Shown here: positions 25,898-35,204 of the stretch, in pieces
Layout: the number at the start of each line of letters is the position of its first letter
How positions within the stretch are numbered: the stretch's first letter is position 1
Origin: an uncultured Bacteroidales bacterium
GTDB taxonomy: Bacteria > Bacteroidota > Bacteroidia > Bacteroidales > FEN-979
Reading direction: 5' to 3'
DNA length: 51,744 nt
Assembly (NCBI GenBank): GCA_903885595.1
Contig: CAISJJ010000435.1
Span: 1 to 51,744, forward strand
The notes under the pieces: generated by a model
The model's input: the letters and a program-made list of their open reading frames with translations, nothing else
Database searches by the model: none
What the model was told of the DNA's origin: nothing
Made by a program: the position numbers and the translations under genes

Positions 25898-28800
25898 CTA
25901 CGGATTGTCCTCCGATTCAAATTTCCTGAGAAAATCCCGTTTTTTTCGGTCCGTGGCGATTGTGTATGTGAAACCTGTTGCCAGCTTGCTTACCCGCTTC
26001 TGTTCTGTCCGCGATTGGGCAGCTTGCATGATAATGTCATTGAACCCAAGATCGGAGGAGAGCGCCATCAGAATATTGTTGCGATAATTAAAGAAAAACC
26101 AGTCATCTTTTGTCAGTTCAAGATAAACTGTGAAATCATCACCATTACGTTTCCGGGAAAATTCAATTATCCCGCTTACGTACCTGTTTACCTGATTTTT
26201 ACCAACATTCGCGATCCCGATATTGCCAAATGAAACGAAGGAACGGGTTGTGGTGTCCCATTTCATCCAGACATCAGCAAGAAACAGGGTACGTTCGAGA
26301 GCTTCGGGGAATTTCTTATATTTTCCAAGAAGATCCTGCTCACTTTTCAAACGTTCATATTCCTGGCTATCCAGCATATTTTCCATTGCCAGGGTAAAAG
26401 GGGTACGCATCAGGTTTACACCAGACAGGTTAACGGACTCAAGCATGGCTTTGAATCGTTGCAATCCCGGTTCTGAAAATGGAAAGTTCAATCCCATGGC
26501 CAGATGCAATCTTGTTGAATCGGGAATGATAAAATTATCGATGGTTCCATAATTCTCGATTTTCAGGTTACCTGATTTGAGATTCAGATTGAGTTTCCCT
26601 TCGCCCCGAACCATGCAATAACCAGTGTTCAGGGAGAGATAATTTCCCTTTACCGACAGATCATTCAGCTTGTCAGGATTGGAAATGCGGAATTCGCGTG
26701 TTGGATAATTATACTCGATCAAACCTTCGGCCGAAACGATGGTACTATCGCTGAAGCTGTTTTTTTGCCGGAAGAACGACGGGCTGATTTTTTCTACATT
26801 ATTATAAAACATCAACCCAAGGGAGATCGTTTCACCTGCCATGTTTTTCACGGGCAGTTTAACCGGTATCTGTACCCTGGCGGGATCAACCGGGCTGTTA
26901 AATTTCACCCATTCCGGTTGAGGATGAATACAATCGGTAATAATACGAAACCCTCCGTTGAAAATAAGGTGTTTTTCAGCAGCATGAAGTGTCACATCCC
27001 CTTTAAAAGCAAACTCAGGACTTAACACAAAGTTTGTTGAATCAAAGATAGAACCATATGCCACTGTTTGCAGGATGGTATCACCCTCAACACGGATGCG
27101 ATCAAACTGTATTTTTTCAAGCGTTCCGGCCTTGTCCTTATAATCATAATCACCCCGGCCGGTAAAATTCTTCCGGGATGCAATAGAAACTTCAGCATTG
27201 TAAAACTGATGAAACCGGGATTTTGTGTTTGCAATCAATATCGCATGATGCAGGGTTTGCATTTTTGCATCTTTAAAAATCAACACCTGTCCTGAATCCG
27301 GAAAAACAGCCGCATCGGCCACCTTGATTATCCTGACCTCATTTGCATTGATCACGTTGGTACGCAGATTATAGGTTGCTGTGGCTGCAAAAAACTTCAG
27401 CGAATCCTGCAATGGATGCACCGAGATGAACTCCGATCCGGTATAAGCATGATCGATCAGTTGCGTTAAACTCAGTGAATCCGTTGCCTGTGTCTTACGC
27501 TGCTCGTTTGCCAGCAGGATTTCGTCGCTGTCGAGAAGCCAGTCAAAACGATCCATTGAACAAACATACTTATTAAGTGGAAATTCCATTTTCGAAATTC
27601 CTGCAATGGATTTGAATTCCCCTTTGCGATTGTCGAAATCAAAATGGGCCTGGTAATTTTTTGTTGAAATTGTGAGGTCTGACTGATTTAATGATTTAAT
27701 GCGGAAACTGCCAATCAAGGCATCGAAAGTTCTTCGTTTAAAATTAAAACCTTTGGATTCCATTTCAGCATCTTTGATCTTAACGATGCCCTTTCCGCTG
27801 AGTAACCGCGGTGTAAGTGAAAGAATGCCTCCGAATGCCGACTGGTTATTGTACATTACCACATCTTTCGAAGTACTGGTTATTAACAATGAATCCTTGT
27901 ATGGCAGCCAGAACTCCCTGACTGAATCACCATGGGCTGAAGGATATTCAACAGTTCCTTCCTGCTCCACCATACTAAAATTCTTAGCCAGGGTTTTCAT
28001 CGAGTCGGGTAAAAAAATATAATCAGGAGAATGGGTGGTCGAGTTCAGAAAACGAAGTACGCCGTCACCGCGCAACCCCCTGTCGCTGAGATCTATTTTT
28101 GAGATGAAGGTACCTTTCCCACCGTAGGCTGGCAATCCGGTTGAGTCGGTCATTTTCACAAAACCCAGTGAATAGTCGGGACGGACGTGCAAAGGCTCTG
28201 CGATTACAGGGAAAATACCTGCAGAAGTGAGTGCACCGGTAAAATCGAGGCTGTCAGTTGCAACAACATCCAGACTGTGGATTGAAAAAGGCTGGACATC
28301 GAAGAAAAACTTGTCTTTTGTATAAACGCCCTTCTGGATCTCCTTTTTATTCCAATAAACCTGAGCGTTGTTCTTGTTCGTAAAAATTGGATATTCGCTG
28401 AGCGCCCTGAGGCCCGATTTATTTCCCGGATCATCGATCAGTAATTCTCCGCTGAGGTTCGTAATGGCAGTCGTGACTTTCACCAGTGGAAAGGTATTTG
28501 ATTTCGGATCCCATGTTTTACTTTTTACAAAAAAAATCATGGAATCGACAAAAGGCATGTTAATTCTGAATTTATTGTATTCAAAAGAACAATCTCGGGC
28601 ATAAAAATCGAACAGGCCAGCCATCACTTTTCCGGTGAAGACAAAATCCATATCCTTTTTGAGTACAATTTCCGAATTGCCCGGATACACCTGCACCTGC
28701 TGTGAATCACTAAGCACGACCATTTGAACGCCCTGAATCCTGAGATCAAACGTCTCAAGGTTAAGCACTCCATTGGCAGCATTGTTCACATGAGAGTTGA

Positions 28801-30409
28801 AAAAAATCACATCGTAATCTGCTTTGGCATCGCGTGCTTTCACGTAATCATACAGTTTCTTTTTAACCCGTGCTATTTTAGCCTCATAGTCATAAACCAG
28901 AAATCCCCTGGTCGCCATTTTTAACAACTGAACTTCGACCTGTTCAGCTGGTTTATTCATATAGTCCGTCAGCTCTTCGAGCGTAAACTCCTGGCTTCCC
29001 TTTTTATTGGTAAAAAAATTAATCAGGTTTAGCGGGTTGGTCTCATCGATGCCTTTGAGTTTTTCATAACGAAGCAGAGAGTAAAAGCTGCTGGATTCAA
29101 ACACAGCTTTACTGTCTTTCGACGGGCCTTTCATCATCTCAAAGCTGATTTTAGGGGCGCCCACATTCCAGTAGAGGGCTTCGCAATAGATTTCGATCTT
29201 ATGAAAAGAATCAAACCAGGGACTGATAATGGTAACACGTTCATCTTTGGTAAAGGAGAGTTCCTTTTTATCATCCATATATTTCAACTGGAGCCCAGGA
29301 TGAAAAATCGAATCGTTGTCATGGTAAATCGTGATCGAAGCCATGCTGGAGTTAATCCTGTCGGGTCGGATGATGAATGTTTTTCCGCGTGCCAGAACGA
29401 AATCCTTTCCGTCTTTTTTGAAAAACAGCCGGGCATCCGTTGTTTTATCACCGGACCCAATGATACGGTTTCCTTCAATAGCAAATCCGCCGAGGTAATC
29501 AATATTGTTGAACAAGCGCGGGATGCCAATCATTTTGTTGTAGGAGGAAAACCGCGGATAGGAAGCTTTTTCTTCGGTAACATCAGCAAGTACCTTATCA
29601 ATGTAACGGCCCAGGATCGGAGCAGGCATATATTTTTTATGGGTAAAACTTACCGAATCAGCGGTAAATTTCGAGTACCGCATCTGGATTTCGTACCCTG
29701 AAAGATTGGCGAAAATTTTACCCGGGTCCTCCCCTGCGCGCTGCCAGTTTACTTTTCCATCCACACCTTTCCATTGGCTTGTCAATGGATAATACCTCCC
29801 ACGGGTAGCATATACATTCAGGCTGTCGTCGTTGGCATAGCAAGTAAGATCGGACTTCGGAAAATCGATTCGTGGCACCGTATCGAAGGCAAAGCTGTAT
29901 GTTGTAGTCTTGATTTTCCATTTTGTGGTCGGTGATTTATAAATCAGGTTTTCGGAAAATAAATTACAGGATGATTCAAGAAAAGCCATGAATTTGCGGT
30001 TGTTTTTATCGGCAACCAACTTTAGCAGGATATCCGACCACGGAATAAAACAGGCATCCGGTTGATTGGTATTGATAAAAATATTCAGGGCATTGATATA
30101 ATTGAAAAAATCGGGATAAGGCCGGATTTTTTTCAGCGCCATTTCATTAAAAATGGTGTAAATGATCTTTTTATAGGATGCATCAAATTTCTCCAGTTTC
30201 CATTTCTGATAAAAATCTTCCATGGAAGGCGCAATGATTTTTTTTTCATTATCGGCCAGGTTACCAAATATGGAATTCAGTTCACCGGTAAATTTTGCAG
30301 AATCACCAGAAAAATATAACTCTTTCTGACAAAATGAAACCAACGAAAGAAAGGCGAATAGCCCAGCCATCATTGGTTTCACGATATTCAGAATAAAAGT
30401 TCTGGTCAT
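25898..30409 (-). CDS. Giant exported protein of unknown function (1503 aa)
   Basis: A 1503-residue protein with an N-terminal hydrophobic signal (about 10-28, ending near SFCQ). Residues about 30-300 are mixed and helical; from about 300 to the end there are many recurring beta segments of about 90-120 residues, with pieces such as VLRFLNSTTHSPDYIFLP, LSGKGIVKIKDAEMESKGF and KGDVTLHAAEKHLIFNGGF. These recall beta-sheet modules of OstA/LptA- or AsmA-like envelope proteins, but I cannot claim homology. No catalytic motif is apparent, and cysteines are few. It overlaps prmA by 4 bases (ATGA type), so it is translationally coupled to a housekeeping operon. Probably periplasmic or outer-membrane associated. 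Confidence 0.82.
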   Translation of the reverse strand: MTRTFILNIVKPMMAGLFAFLSLVSFCQKELYFSGDSAKFTGELNSIFGNLADNEKKIIAPSMEDFYQKWKLEKFDASYKKIIYTIFNEMALKKIRPYPDFFNYINALNIFINTNQPDACFIPWSDILLKLVADKNNRKFMAFLESSCNLFSENLIYKSPTTKWKIKTTTYSFAFDTVPRIDFPKSDLTCYANDDSLNVYATRGRYYPLTSQWKGVDGKVNWQRAGEDPGKIFANLSGYEIQMRYSKFTADSVSFTHKKYMPAPILGRYIDKVLADVTEEKASYPRFSSYNKMIGIPRLFNNIDYLGGFAIEGNRIIGSGDKTTDARLFFKKDGKDFVLARGKTFIIRPDRINSSMASITIYHDNDSIFHPGLQLKYMDDKKELSFTKDERVTIISPWFDSFHKIEIYCEALYWNVGAPKISFEMMKGPSKDSKAVFESSSFYSLLRYEKLKGIDETNPLNLINFFTNKKGSQEFTLEELTDYMNKPAEQVEVQLLKMATRGFLVYDYEAKIARVKKKLYDYVKARDAKADYDVIFFNSHVNNAANGVLNLETFDLRIQGVQMVVLSDSQQVQVYPGNSEIVLKKDMDFVFTGKVMAGLFDFYARDCSFEYNKFRINMPFVDSMIFFVKSKTWDPKSNTFPLVKVTTAITNLSGELLIDDPGNKSGLRALSEYPIFTNKNNAQVYWNKKEIQKGVYTKDKFFFDVQPFSIHSLDVVATDSLDFTGALTSAGIFPVIAEPLHVRPDYSLGFVKMTDSTGLPAYGGKGTFISKIDLSDRGLRGDGVLRFLNSTTHSPDYIFLPDSMKTLAKNFSMVEQEGTVEYPSAHGDSVREFWLPYKDSLLITSTSKDVVMYNNQSAFGGILSLTPRLLSGKGIVKIKDAEMESKGFNFKRRTFDALIGSFRIKSLNQSDLTISTKNYQAHFDFDNRKGEFKSIAGISKMEFPLNKYVCSMDRFDWLLDSDEILLANEQRKTQATDSLSLTQLIDHAYTGSEFISVHPLQDSLKFFAATATYNLRTNVINANEVRIIKVADAAVFPDSGQVLIFKDAKMQTLHHAILIANTKSRFHQFYNAEVSIASRKNFTGRGDYDYKDKAGTLEKIQFDRIRVEGDTILQTVAYGSIFDSTNFVLSPEFAFKGDVTLHAAEKHLIFNGGFRIITDCIHPQPEWVKFNSPVDPARVQIPVKLPVKNMAGETISLGLMFYNNVEKISPSFFRQKNSFSDSTIVSAEGLIEYNYPTREFRISNPDKLNDLSVKGNYLSLNTGYCMVRGEGKLNLNLKSGNLKIENYGTIDNFIIPDSTRLHLAMGLNFPFSEPGLQRFKAMLESVNLSGVNLMRTPFTLAMENMLDSQEYERLKSEQDLLGKYKKFPEALERTLFLADVWMKWDTTTRSFVSFGNIGIANVGKNQVNRYVSGIIEFSRKRNGDDFTVYLELTKDDWFFFNYRNNILMALSSDLGFNDIIMQAAQSRTEQKRVSKLATGFTYTIATDRKKRDFLRKFESEDNP

Positions 30410-31233
30410 TTTACAAATTTAGCGCCCACCCAGTGATTATTGACTTTGTGGCTTATATAACGCAGGCCTGCCTGCTCCGACACCAGCCTGATCTGTTCAA
30501 GGTCCTGCTCATAAAAACCGCTCATCATTAAAACTCCATCAGGATTCAGGCATCCGGCATATCCGGGAATGTCGTTCAATAAAACGTTGCGGTTGATATT
30601 TGCAATTATAACATCATATGCAGGCAATGGAATGGAAGAAAGTTCGCCCTGAATGACTGTTACGGAGGTTGCGGAATTTTTTTCCATGTTGTCTGAAGCG
30701 TTCGCAAAAGCCCAGTCGTCGTTGTCAATAGCCACTACCTGTTTCGCCTTCATTTTATGGGCCAAAATTGCCAGCACGCCGGTTCCACAGCCCATATCAA
30801 GTACCCGTTTCCCCGAGAGGTCTTCCTCAAGCAGCATTTCCAGCATCAGGGAGGTTGTTTCATGATGTGCCGTGCCAAACGACATTTTGGGTTCAATCAC
30901 GATATCATATTGAATCCCGCCTGTTTGTTGGTGAAATGGTGCACGAACCTGGCATTTACCAGCAATGGTAACCGGCTCATAGGCACTTTCCCAGATGGAA
31001 TTCCAGTTTTGCGCAATAATTTTCCGTGATTCAGATACCACACCATGGTCATCATGCAACTGATTCAAATACCCGGTGATCAGGGATTCATTGTACAAAT
31101 CTTCCCTGATGTAGCACTGAATCCCGGTTTCCGATTCGGTAAAGCTCTCAAAATCCATTCCCGACAGTTGGGCCATTACAATTTCGGGGTCGAAATCCCT
31201 GAAATTGGTCATGCTGATTTCGATATAATCCAT
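30406..31233 (-). CDS. prmA: Ribosomal protein L11 methyltransferase
   Basis: It trimethylates ribosomal protein L11 using S-adenosylmethionine. The 275 residues have the PrmA N-terminal substrate-recognition domain (about 1-95) and a class I methyltransferase fold with VLDMGCGTGVLAILA, the acidic VAIDND and the IIANINRNVL catalytic loop. The FGTAHHETT segment is diagnostic for PrmA. It overlaps the giant gene by 4 bases and lies 2 bases after tpiA, so it is inside one operon. Confidence 0.94.
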   Translation of the reverse strand: MDYIEISMTNFRDFDPEIVMAQLSGMDFESFTESETGIQCYIREDLYNESLITGYLNQLHDDHGVVSESRKIIAQNWNSIWESAYEPVTIAGKCQVRAPFHQQTGGIQYDIVIEPKMSFGTAHHETTSLMLEMLLEEDLSGKRVLDMGCGTGVLAILAHKMKAKQVVAIDNDDWAFANASDNMEKNSATSVTVIQGELSSIPLPAYDVIIANINRNVLLNDIPGYAGCLNPDGVLMMSGFYEQDLEQIRLVSEQAGLRYISHKVNNHWVGAKFVK

Positions 31234-31235
31234 AG

Positions 31236-31994
31236 TTACAGGGATGTAATGATTTTCAGGAATTCTTCTGATTTCAGCGAAGCGCCACCGATGAGGCCCC
31301 CGTCAACATCGGGTTGGGCAAAGAGTTCCGCTGCATTTTTGTCATTGCAACTGCCGCCATAAAGGATGGTCGTATCAGATGCTGTTTGTTCGTCGTATTT
31401 ACCGGCAATCAATCCCCTGATAAAAGCATGCATTTCCTGTGCCTGTTCCTTGGTAGCGGTCACGCCGGTCCCAATGGCCCATACCGGTTCGTACGCAATG
31501 ACCACATTCCTGAAGGCCTCCACCGGAAGATGGAATAATCCTTCCACAACCTGCGAAGTCACTACTGAAAAATGCTGATTTGCCTCTCTTTCGGGTAATA
31601 CTTCTCCACAGCAAAAGATGGGGCACATATCATGTTTCAGCAGTGCATCGACTTTTCGGGCAAGGAATTCATTGGTTTCGTTAAAATACTTCCGCCGTTC
31701 CGAATGGCCTATAATGCAATAACCAACATTCAGTTCTTTCAGCATCAGCGGGCTTATTTCACCGGTAAAAGCGCCGGCATCTTCCGGATAAATATTCTGG
31801 GCGCCGACTTTGAAATTTGATTCGAAAGCAACATCGGTAGCCATTTCGATATATAGCGCCGGGGGACAGAGTACAACCTCTGTATTTGTTAATTCGATCT
31901 CATCGAGCGCATCGGCAATTTCGGTTATCAGCTCTTCCGCTTCGGCAAAACTTTTATTCATTTTCCAGTTTCCGGCAACAATTTTTTTTCTCAT
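31236..31994 (-). CDS. tpiA: Triosephosphate isomerase
   Basis: It interconverts glyceraldehyde-3-phosphate and dihydroxyacetone phosphate. I choose the ATG at 31994, giving MRKKIVAGNWKMNK, the universal N-terminus with the catalytic lysine; the frame is open 37 codons further upstream but that part reads through 8-bp repeats. The 252 residues include the catalytic histidine in IIGHSERRKYF, the glutamate in VIAYEPVWAIGTG and the phosphate loop GGSCN. A C-terminal GGLIGGASL completes the barrel. Length and motifs are normal. Confidence 0.96.
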   Translation of the reverse strand: MRKKIVAGNWKMNKSFAEAEELITEIADALDEIELTNTEVVLCPPALYIEMATDVAFESNFKVGAQNIYPEDAGAFTGEISPLMLKELNVGYCIIGHSERRKYFNETNEFLARKVDALLKHDMCPIFCCGEVLPEREANQHFSVVTSQVVEGLFHLPVEAFRNVVIAYEPVWAIGTGVTATKEQAQEMHAFIRGLIAGKYDEQTASDTTILYGGSCNDKNAAELFAQPDVDGGLIGGASLKSEEFLKIITSL

Positions 31995-32028
31995 ATTTAA
32001 GTATTTGGTTAAGTTAGTTTGTGTATCT

Positions 32029-32076
32029 GGCAAACAAGTAAACCGGTGAACAGGTGAACTGATGTACCGGTGAACG
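32029..32076. repeat. Tandem array, 8-bp unit GGTGAACA (6 units)
   Basis: Six 8-bp units in phase: GGCAAACA, AGTAAACC, GGTGAACA, GGTGAACT, GATGTACC, GGTGAACG. It lies just upstream of tpiA. The same words occur at 38366 and, inverted, at 39178. Confidence 0.85.
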
Positions 32077-32113
32077 GGAAAAAAGTTTACCACCAGCCAA
32101 TCCATAACGTTTT

Positions 32114-32233
32114 ATTCAACTGTTCATTGTTCAGCAGTTCATTGTCAGGGACCGTGCTTTTAATTTTTGTTAATGATAGTTTCCAAAACCTTTTCTTTAT
32201 TTAAAATATTCACCAGCTCACCATTTCACTGGC
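32114..32233. repeat. Inverted, weaker 8-bp words between tpiA and the permease gene
   Basis: On the minus strand, 32114-32148 reads as a degenerate 7/8-bp run (ACTGCTGA, ACAATGA, ACAGTTGA), and 32210-32233 as three 8-bp words (GCCAGTGA, AATGGTGA, GCTGGTGA). Both resemble the GGTGAACA family but face the opposite way to 32029-32076. The bases between them show no structure I can name. Confidence 0.6.
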
Positions 32234-32248
32234 TAAATAATCCTCCCA

Positions 32249-33328
32249 TCATTGCAATCTTATCCTCGGGTCGAGTAATCCGTAAATGATGTCCACAAAA
32301 AAATTGATAACAATCAGAATGATGGATATAAAGAGCACAGCGCCCATCACAACCGGAAAGTCATATTTGTCCAGGGCATTTACAATTACCACACCAATGC
32401 CTTTCCAGTCGAACACGAACTCAACAAAGACAGCGCCGGCAAGCAATGAAGCCAGCCAGCCTGAAATGGCAGTTACAACCGGATTCAGTGCATTTTTGAG
32501 GGCATGTTTCAGAATGATTTTTGATTTGGTGAGTCCTTTTGCCTTTGCTGTTCTGATGTAGTCTTGTGTCATGACCTCCAGGAGTGAATTCCGGGTTAGT
32601 TCAACTATAATGGCAAGGGGGCGGATTCCTAGTGTAATTGCAGGAAGAATCAGGTTTTTGAGATCAAGATATGTACCCCCTCCAAAATCATCTACACCAT
32701 AAAGGCTTCCCGACATGTTTAGTCCGGTGAACCCGACCAGGACAAAGGCAAATATCCAGGCATTGAGGATCGCTACAAAAAAAGAGGGAAGCGACATGCC
32801 CAGCACGGAAAAAACGAGGGCAATGCGGTCGATGAGACTATTCTTATAGATGGCACACATTATTCCAACGGCGATACCGATCAACACAGCGAAAGTCATG
32901 GCCACAAACGCCAGGATGATGGTATTCACAAAGCCTTCGGCCAGTATTTCAGATACATTCCGTTTCGATTGATACGACCTGCGCAGGTATGGTTCCTTAA
33001 GTACCAGCCCGGTACTTCCGATTGAAAACAGTGTAATGGTTTTCCCATATTTTGCAGGATCAGGGAACCAGAAATTCCTGGAATCACGAACATTATGAAA
33101 TGACAGCGGGGAGAGATCATTCAGATAATTAATAAATTGAATGGAGAGTGGTTTATCCCGGCCCAGATCCTTGTTAATGGCCTCGACGGAGGCACTGTCG
33201 GCGCGCTGGCCAAGCATCATCCGCGCCGGATCACCCGGAAGAACATTAAACAAAAAAAACACTACGATGATAACCCCAAAAAGGACAAGTATACCGTACC
33301 AGAAGCGTTTTAAAATAAAGTGAAACAT
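32249..33328 (-). CDS. ABC transporter permease, DppB/OppB type
   Basis: A 359-residue inner-membrane permease of the peptide/nickel ABC importer class. It starts with the membrane helix and the NVLPGDPARMMLGQRAD stretch typical of DppB. A long periplasmic loop follows (about 50-125), then five more helices. The EAA loop that contacts the ATPase is present (DYIRTAKAKGLTKSKIILKH). No ATPase, second permease or binding protein lies nearby, so its partners must be encoded elsewhere. It sits between the BT_3928-like gene and tpiA, a position where I would expect a housekeeping gene. Peptide import is the family default; the actual substrate is unknown. Confidence 0.88.
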   Translation of the reverse strand: MFHFILKRFWYGILVLFGVIIVVFFLFNVLPGDPARMMLGQRADSASVEAINKDLGRDKPLSIQFINYLNDLSPLSFHNVRDSRNFWFPDPAKYGKTITLFSIGSTGLVLKEPYLRRSYQSKRNVSEILAEGFVNTIILAFVAMTFAVLIGIAVGIMCAIYKNSLIDRIALVFSVLGMSLPSFFVAILNAWIFAFVLVGFTGLNMSGSLYGVDDFGGGTYLDLKNLILPAITLGIRPLAIIVELTRNSLLEVMTQDYIRTAKAKGLTKSKIILKHALKNALNPVVTAISGWLASLLAGAVFVEFVFDWKGIGVVIVNALDKYDFPVVMGAVLFISIILIVINFFVDIIYGLLDPRIRLQ

Positions 33329-33336
33329 CAGGGAAT

Positions 33337-33364
33337 TTACGATTTACGATTTACGATATACGAT
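33337..33364. repeat. Tandem array, 7-bp unit TTACGAT (4 units), with inverted partner
   Basis: Three TTACGAT units plus ATACGAT, 8 bases upstream of the permease start. Positions 33351-33366 are perfectly complementary (16 bp) to 33435-33450 near the end of the BT_3928-like gene, so the gap can fold into a long hairpin with a 68-base loop. Confidence 0.88.
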
Positions 33365-33434
33365 TTAAAGGAAATATCGATCAAACCATCATTTTTTTTC
33401 AATTCTGCCATTGGCTGACTTTTTTATAAATCTG

Positions 33435-33455
33435 AAATCGTATATCGTAAATCGA
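33435..33455. repeat. Inverted copy of the TTACGAT array
   Basis: Reads TTACGAT and ATACGAT on the minus strand. It begins about 9 bases after the stop codon of the BT_3928-like gene and forms the second arm of the hairpin with 33345-33366. Confidence 0.8.
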
Positions 33456-33463
33456 TACCTGAC

Positions 33464-34573
33464 CTACTTTATAATATATTGCTGACGGACTTCGTCATAG
33501 GATTGAAAATCGCGAAAGCTCCATTTTGCCAGCACGACCCCATCTTTAAGGAGAATCAACCCGGGGTTGGAACGAACCATGGTTTTAAGTACCACATCAT
33601 CGGCAGTATAATAGTCGAATGCAGTTCCATTGGAAATCCTGAATTTCTTAATTTCGGTCGGGGGTGAACTGGTGAGGCATATAAATGAATATCCATCCAT
33701 TATGGCCTTCTTGTAAAGTGGAAGTATCTTACGGAAACCCTCCTTGTCGGTTTCACGAAGATCATATGCCACCAGGATAAACTGGTAATCAGGATTATCT
33801 ATTATACTGGGTGTAAAATCGTTGCCTAGTTGATCTTCGGCACGTAAAACCAATCCCTGGTTTTTATTCGGATCCACAACCCGCTGACTTGTAAAGATCC
33901 AGTTGGCGAGCCAAATAGAATCATTCCATGGATAGTTCGGCGAAATGTATTCTTTCTCTTCGCCGGTCAGTTTATTCTTATAGGTCACATAGAAAATCAC
34001 CGGTAAGGTTTCGGTTTTATTTATTCGGTTTCCGACTTTCCAGGCCATGAAATCGATAAGCGGTAAATGCCGGTAGCAGTAAACGGAGAGGCCTGAAAAT
34101 GCAATGGCTATTGTAAGCAACAGTGCAACATCTCCCCAAGCAGGCAAGAGGCTTCTGAATTTTTTCCGCCAGATGAAAATGGGGACTACAAAACCCATCA
34201 GAATAACATTCTTGGTAAAAGTCTGAACATTTGTGATTTTCAATGCATCACCAAAGCAACCGCAATCGGGAACGAGATTGTATACCGCATCGAAAAATGT
34301 CAGGATTGTGAAGAACATCATCATGAGCAACAACACCCAGGCGGTTTTCCGGATCCAAAGATTAAAAAGGAGGCTGATGGCAAGTGAAAATTCAACAACG
34401 ACCAGAAAAATTGTCAGGTATGGGCTGAGCGGCATGAACCAGGGAAGGTTGAAGGCCAGAAAATAATCATCCATCCTGTATACAGTGCCCAGCGGGTCAA
34501 TTCCCTTTACAAACCCAGAGTATGCAAAAACAAGTCCGACAAGTATCCTGAAAATGGTCCTAAGAATTTTCAT
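33464..34573 (-). CDS. BT_3928-like DoxX membrane protein with thioredoxin-fold C-domain
   Basis: A 369-residue protein. The N-terminal half (about 1-150) is a four-helix DoxX/MauE-type membrane domain with the VFAYSGFVKGIDPLGTVYR signature, plus a fifth helix near 147-167. The C-terminal half (about 190-369) resembles a thioredoxin-like fold without a CxxC pair. In Bacteroidota this gene commonly sits with DUF1599, tpiA and folP, and the same neighbourhood is seen here with the permease interposed. It overlaps the DUF1599 gene by 14 bases. A redox or respiratory role is suggested by the DoxX part; it has not been shown. Confidence 0.85.
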   Translation of the reverse strand: MKILRTIFRILVGLVFAYSGFVKGIDPLGTVYRMDDYFLAFNLPWFMPLSPYLTIFLVVVEFSLAISLLFNLWIRKTAWVLLLMMMFFTILTFFDAVYNLVPDCGCFGDALKITNVQTFTKNVILMGFVVPIFIWRKKFRSLLPAWGDVALLLTIAIAFSGLSVYCYRHLPLIDFMAWKVGNRINKTETLPVIFYVTYKNKLTGEEKEYISPNYPWNDSIWLANWIFTSQRVVDPNKNQGLVLRAEDQLGNDFTPSIIDNPDYQFILVAYDLRETDKEGFRKILPLYKKAIMDGYSFICLTSSPPTEIKKFRISNGTAFDYYTADDVVLKTMVRSNPGLILLKDGVVLAKWSFRDFQSYDEVRQQYIIK

Positions 34574-35114
34574 ATTCCATCTTTATTAAGGCAAAGACTG
34601 CATAATTAATAATATCAAAATAGTTTGCATCAACCCCTTCAGAGATGAATGTTTTTCCCTTATTATCCTCAATCTGCTTGATCCTCATAAGTTTCATAAG
34701 GATAATGTCGGTAAGTGAACTCCGGCGCATATTGCGCCAGGCTTCACCATAATCATGGTTTTTATTCATCATTAAATCGCAGGCAGCTGTCGTATATTTA
34801 TCATACAACTGATCGGCTTCCGACACTTCAAGGTTGAGTTTTTCCTCTGTTCCCAGTTCAATCTGGATAAGCGCCAATACCGAATAGTTGATAATTCCCA
34901 TAAATTCCGGTTTGATTCCCTCGTCTATTCTTTGAGTTCCCTTATCCTCAATACTGCGTATCCGCTGAGCCTTGATATAAATCTGGTCAGTCAGGGAAGC
35001 GGGGCGCAAAATCCGCCAGGCCGTGCCATAATCTTTCATTTTGGTCAGAAAAATCTGACGGCACATTTGAATAACAGCGTTAAACTGCTGTTCGGTTTGG
35101 GTAGCAGACTTCAT
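34560..35114 (-). CDS. DUF1599 protein (two tandem NMAD1-like domains)
   Basis: A 184-residue soluble protein built from two copies of the same domain: about 16-90 with KDYGTAWRILRPASLTDQI, and about 105-180 with HDYGEAWRNMRRSSLTDII. Each is followed by a (K/M)RI(R/K)xIE helix. The family is annotated as a nucleotide-modification-associated domain; the biochemical activity is unknown. It is conserved beside folP and tpiA in this phylum, so a core nucleotide or folate-linked role is plausible. It is transcribed divergently from folP with 90 bases between the starts and overlaps the next gene by 14 bases. Confidence 0.88.
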   Translation of the reverse strand: MKSATQTEQQFNAVIQMCRQIFLTKMKDYGTAWRILRPASLTDQIYIKAQRIRSIEDKGTQRIDEGIKPEFMGIINYSVLALIQIELGTEEKLNLEVSEADQLYDKYTTAACDLMMNKNHDYGEAWRNMRRSSLTDIILMKLMRIKQIEDNKGKTFISEGVDANYFDIINYAVFALIKMEYENS

Positions 35115-35175
35115 GAATTTTTGGATGATTCTATATTTCGGAGGCTAAAATTAACAATTTTCCGGGTTTTGATCG

Positions 35176-35183
35176 TACTTTTG
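35176..35183 (+). promoter_or_regulatory. -7 box for folP
   Basis: TACTTTTG matches TAnnTTTG, 21 bases before the chosen folP start, which supports that start over the frame's upstream extension. Confidence 0.5.
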
Positions 35184-35204
35184 GATGGCGTTTTTAACAA
35201 AGAA

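Noticed and set aside
29201-29701. 166-codon plus-strand frame inside the giant gene
   Set aside because: Antisense to a coherent 1503-codon frame, with no recognisable domain or start signal.
32249-33328. Nickel transporter NikB
   Set aside because: The DppB/OppB/NikB subfamilies cannot be told apart here and no nickel-related gene is nearby.
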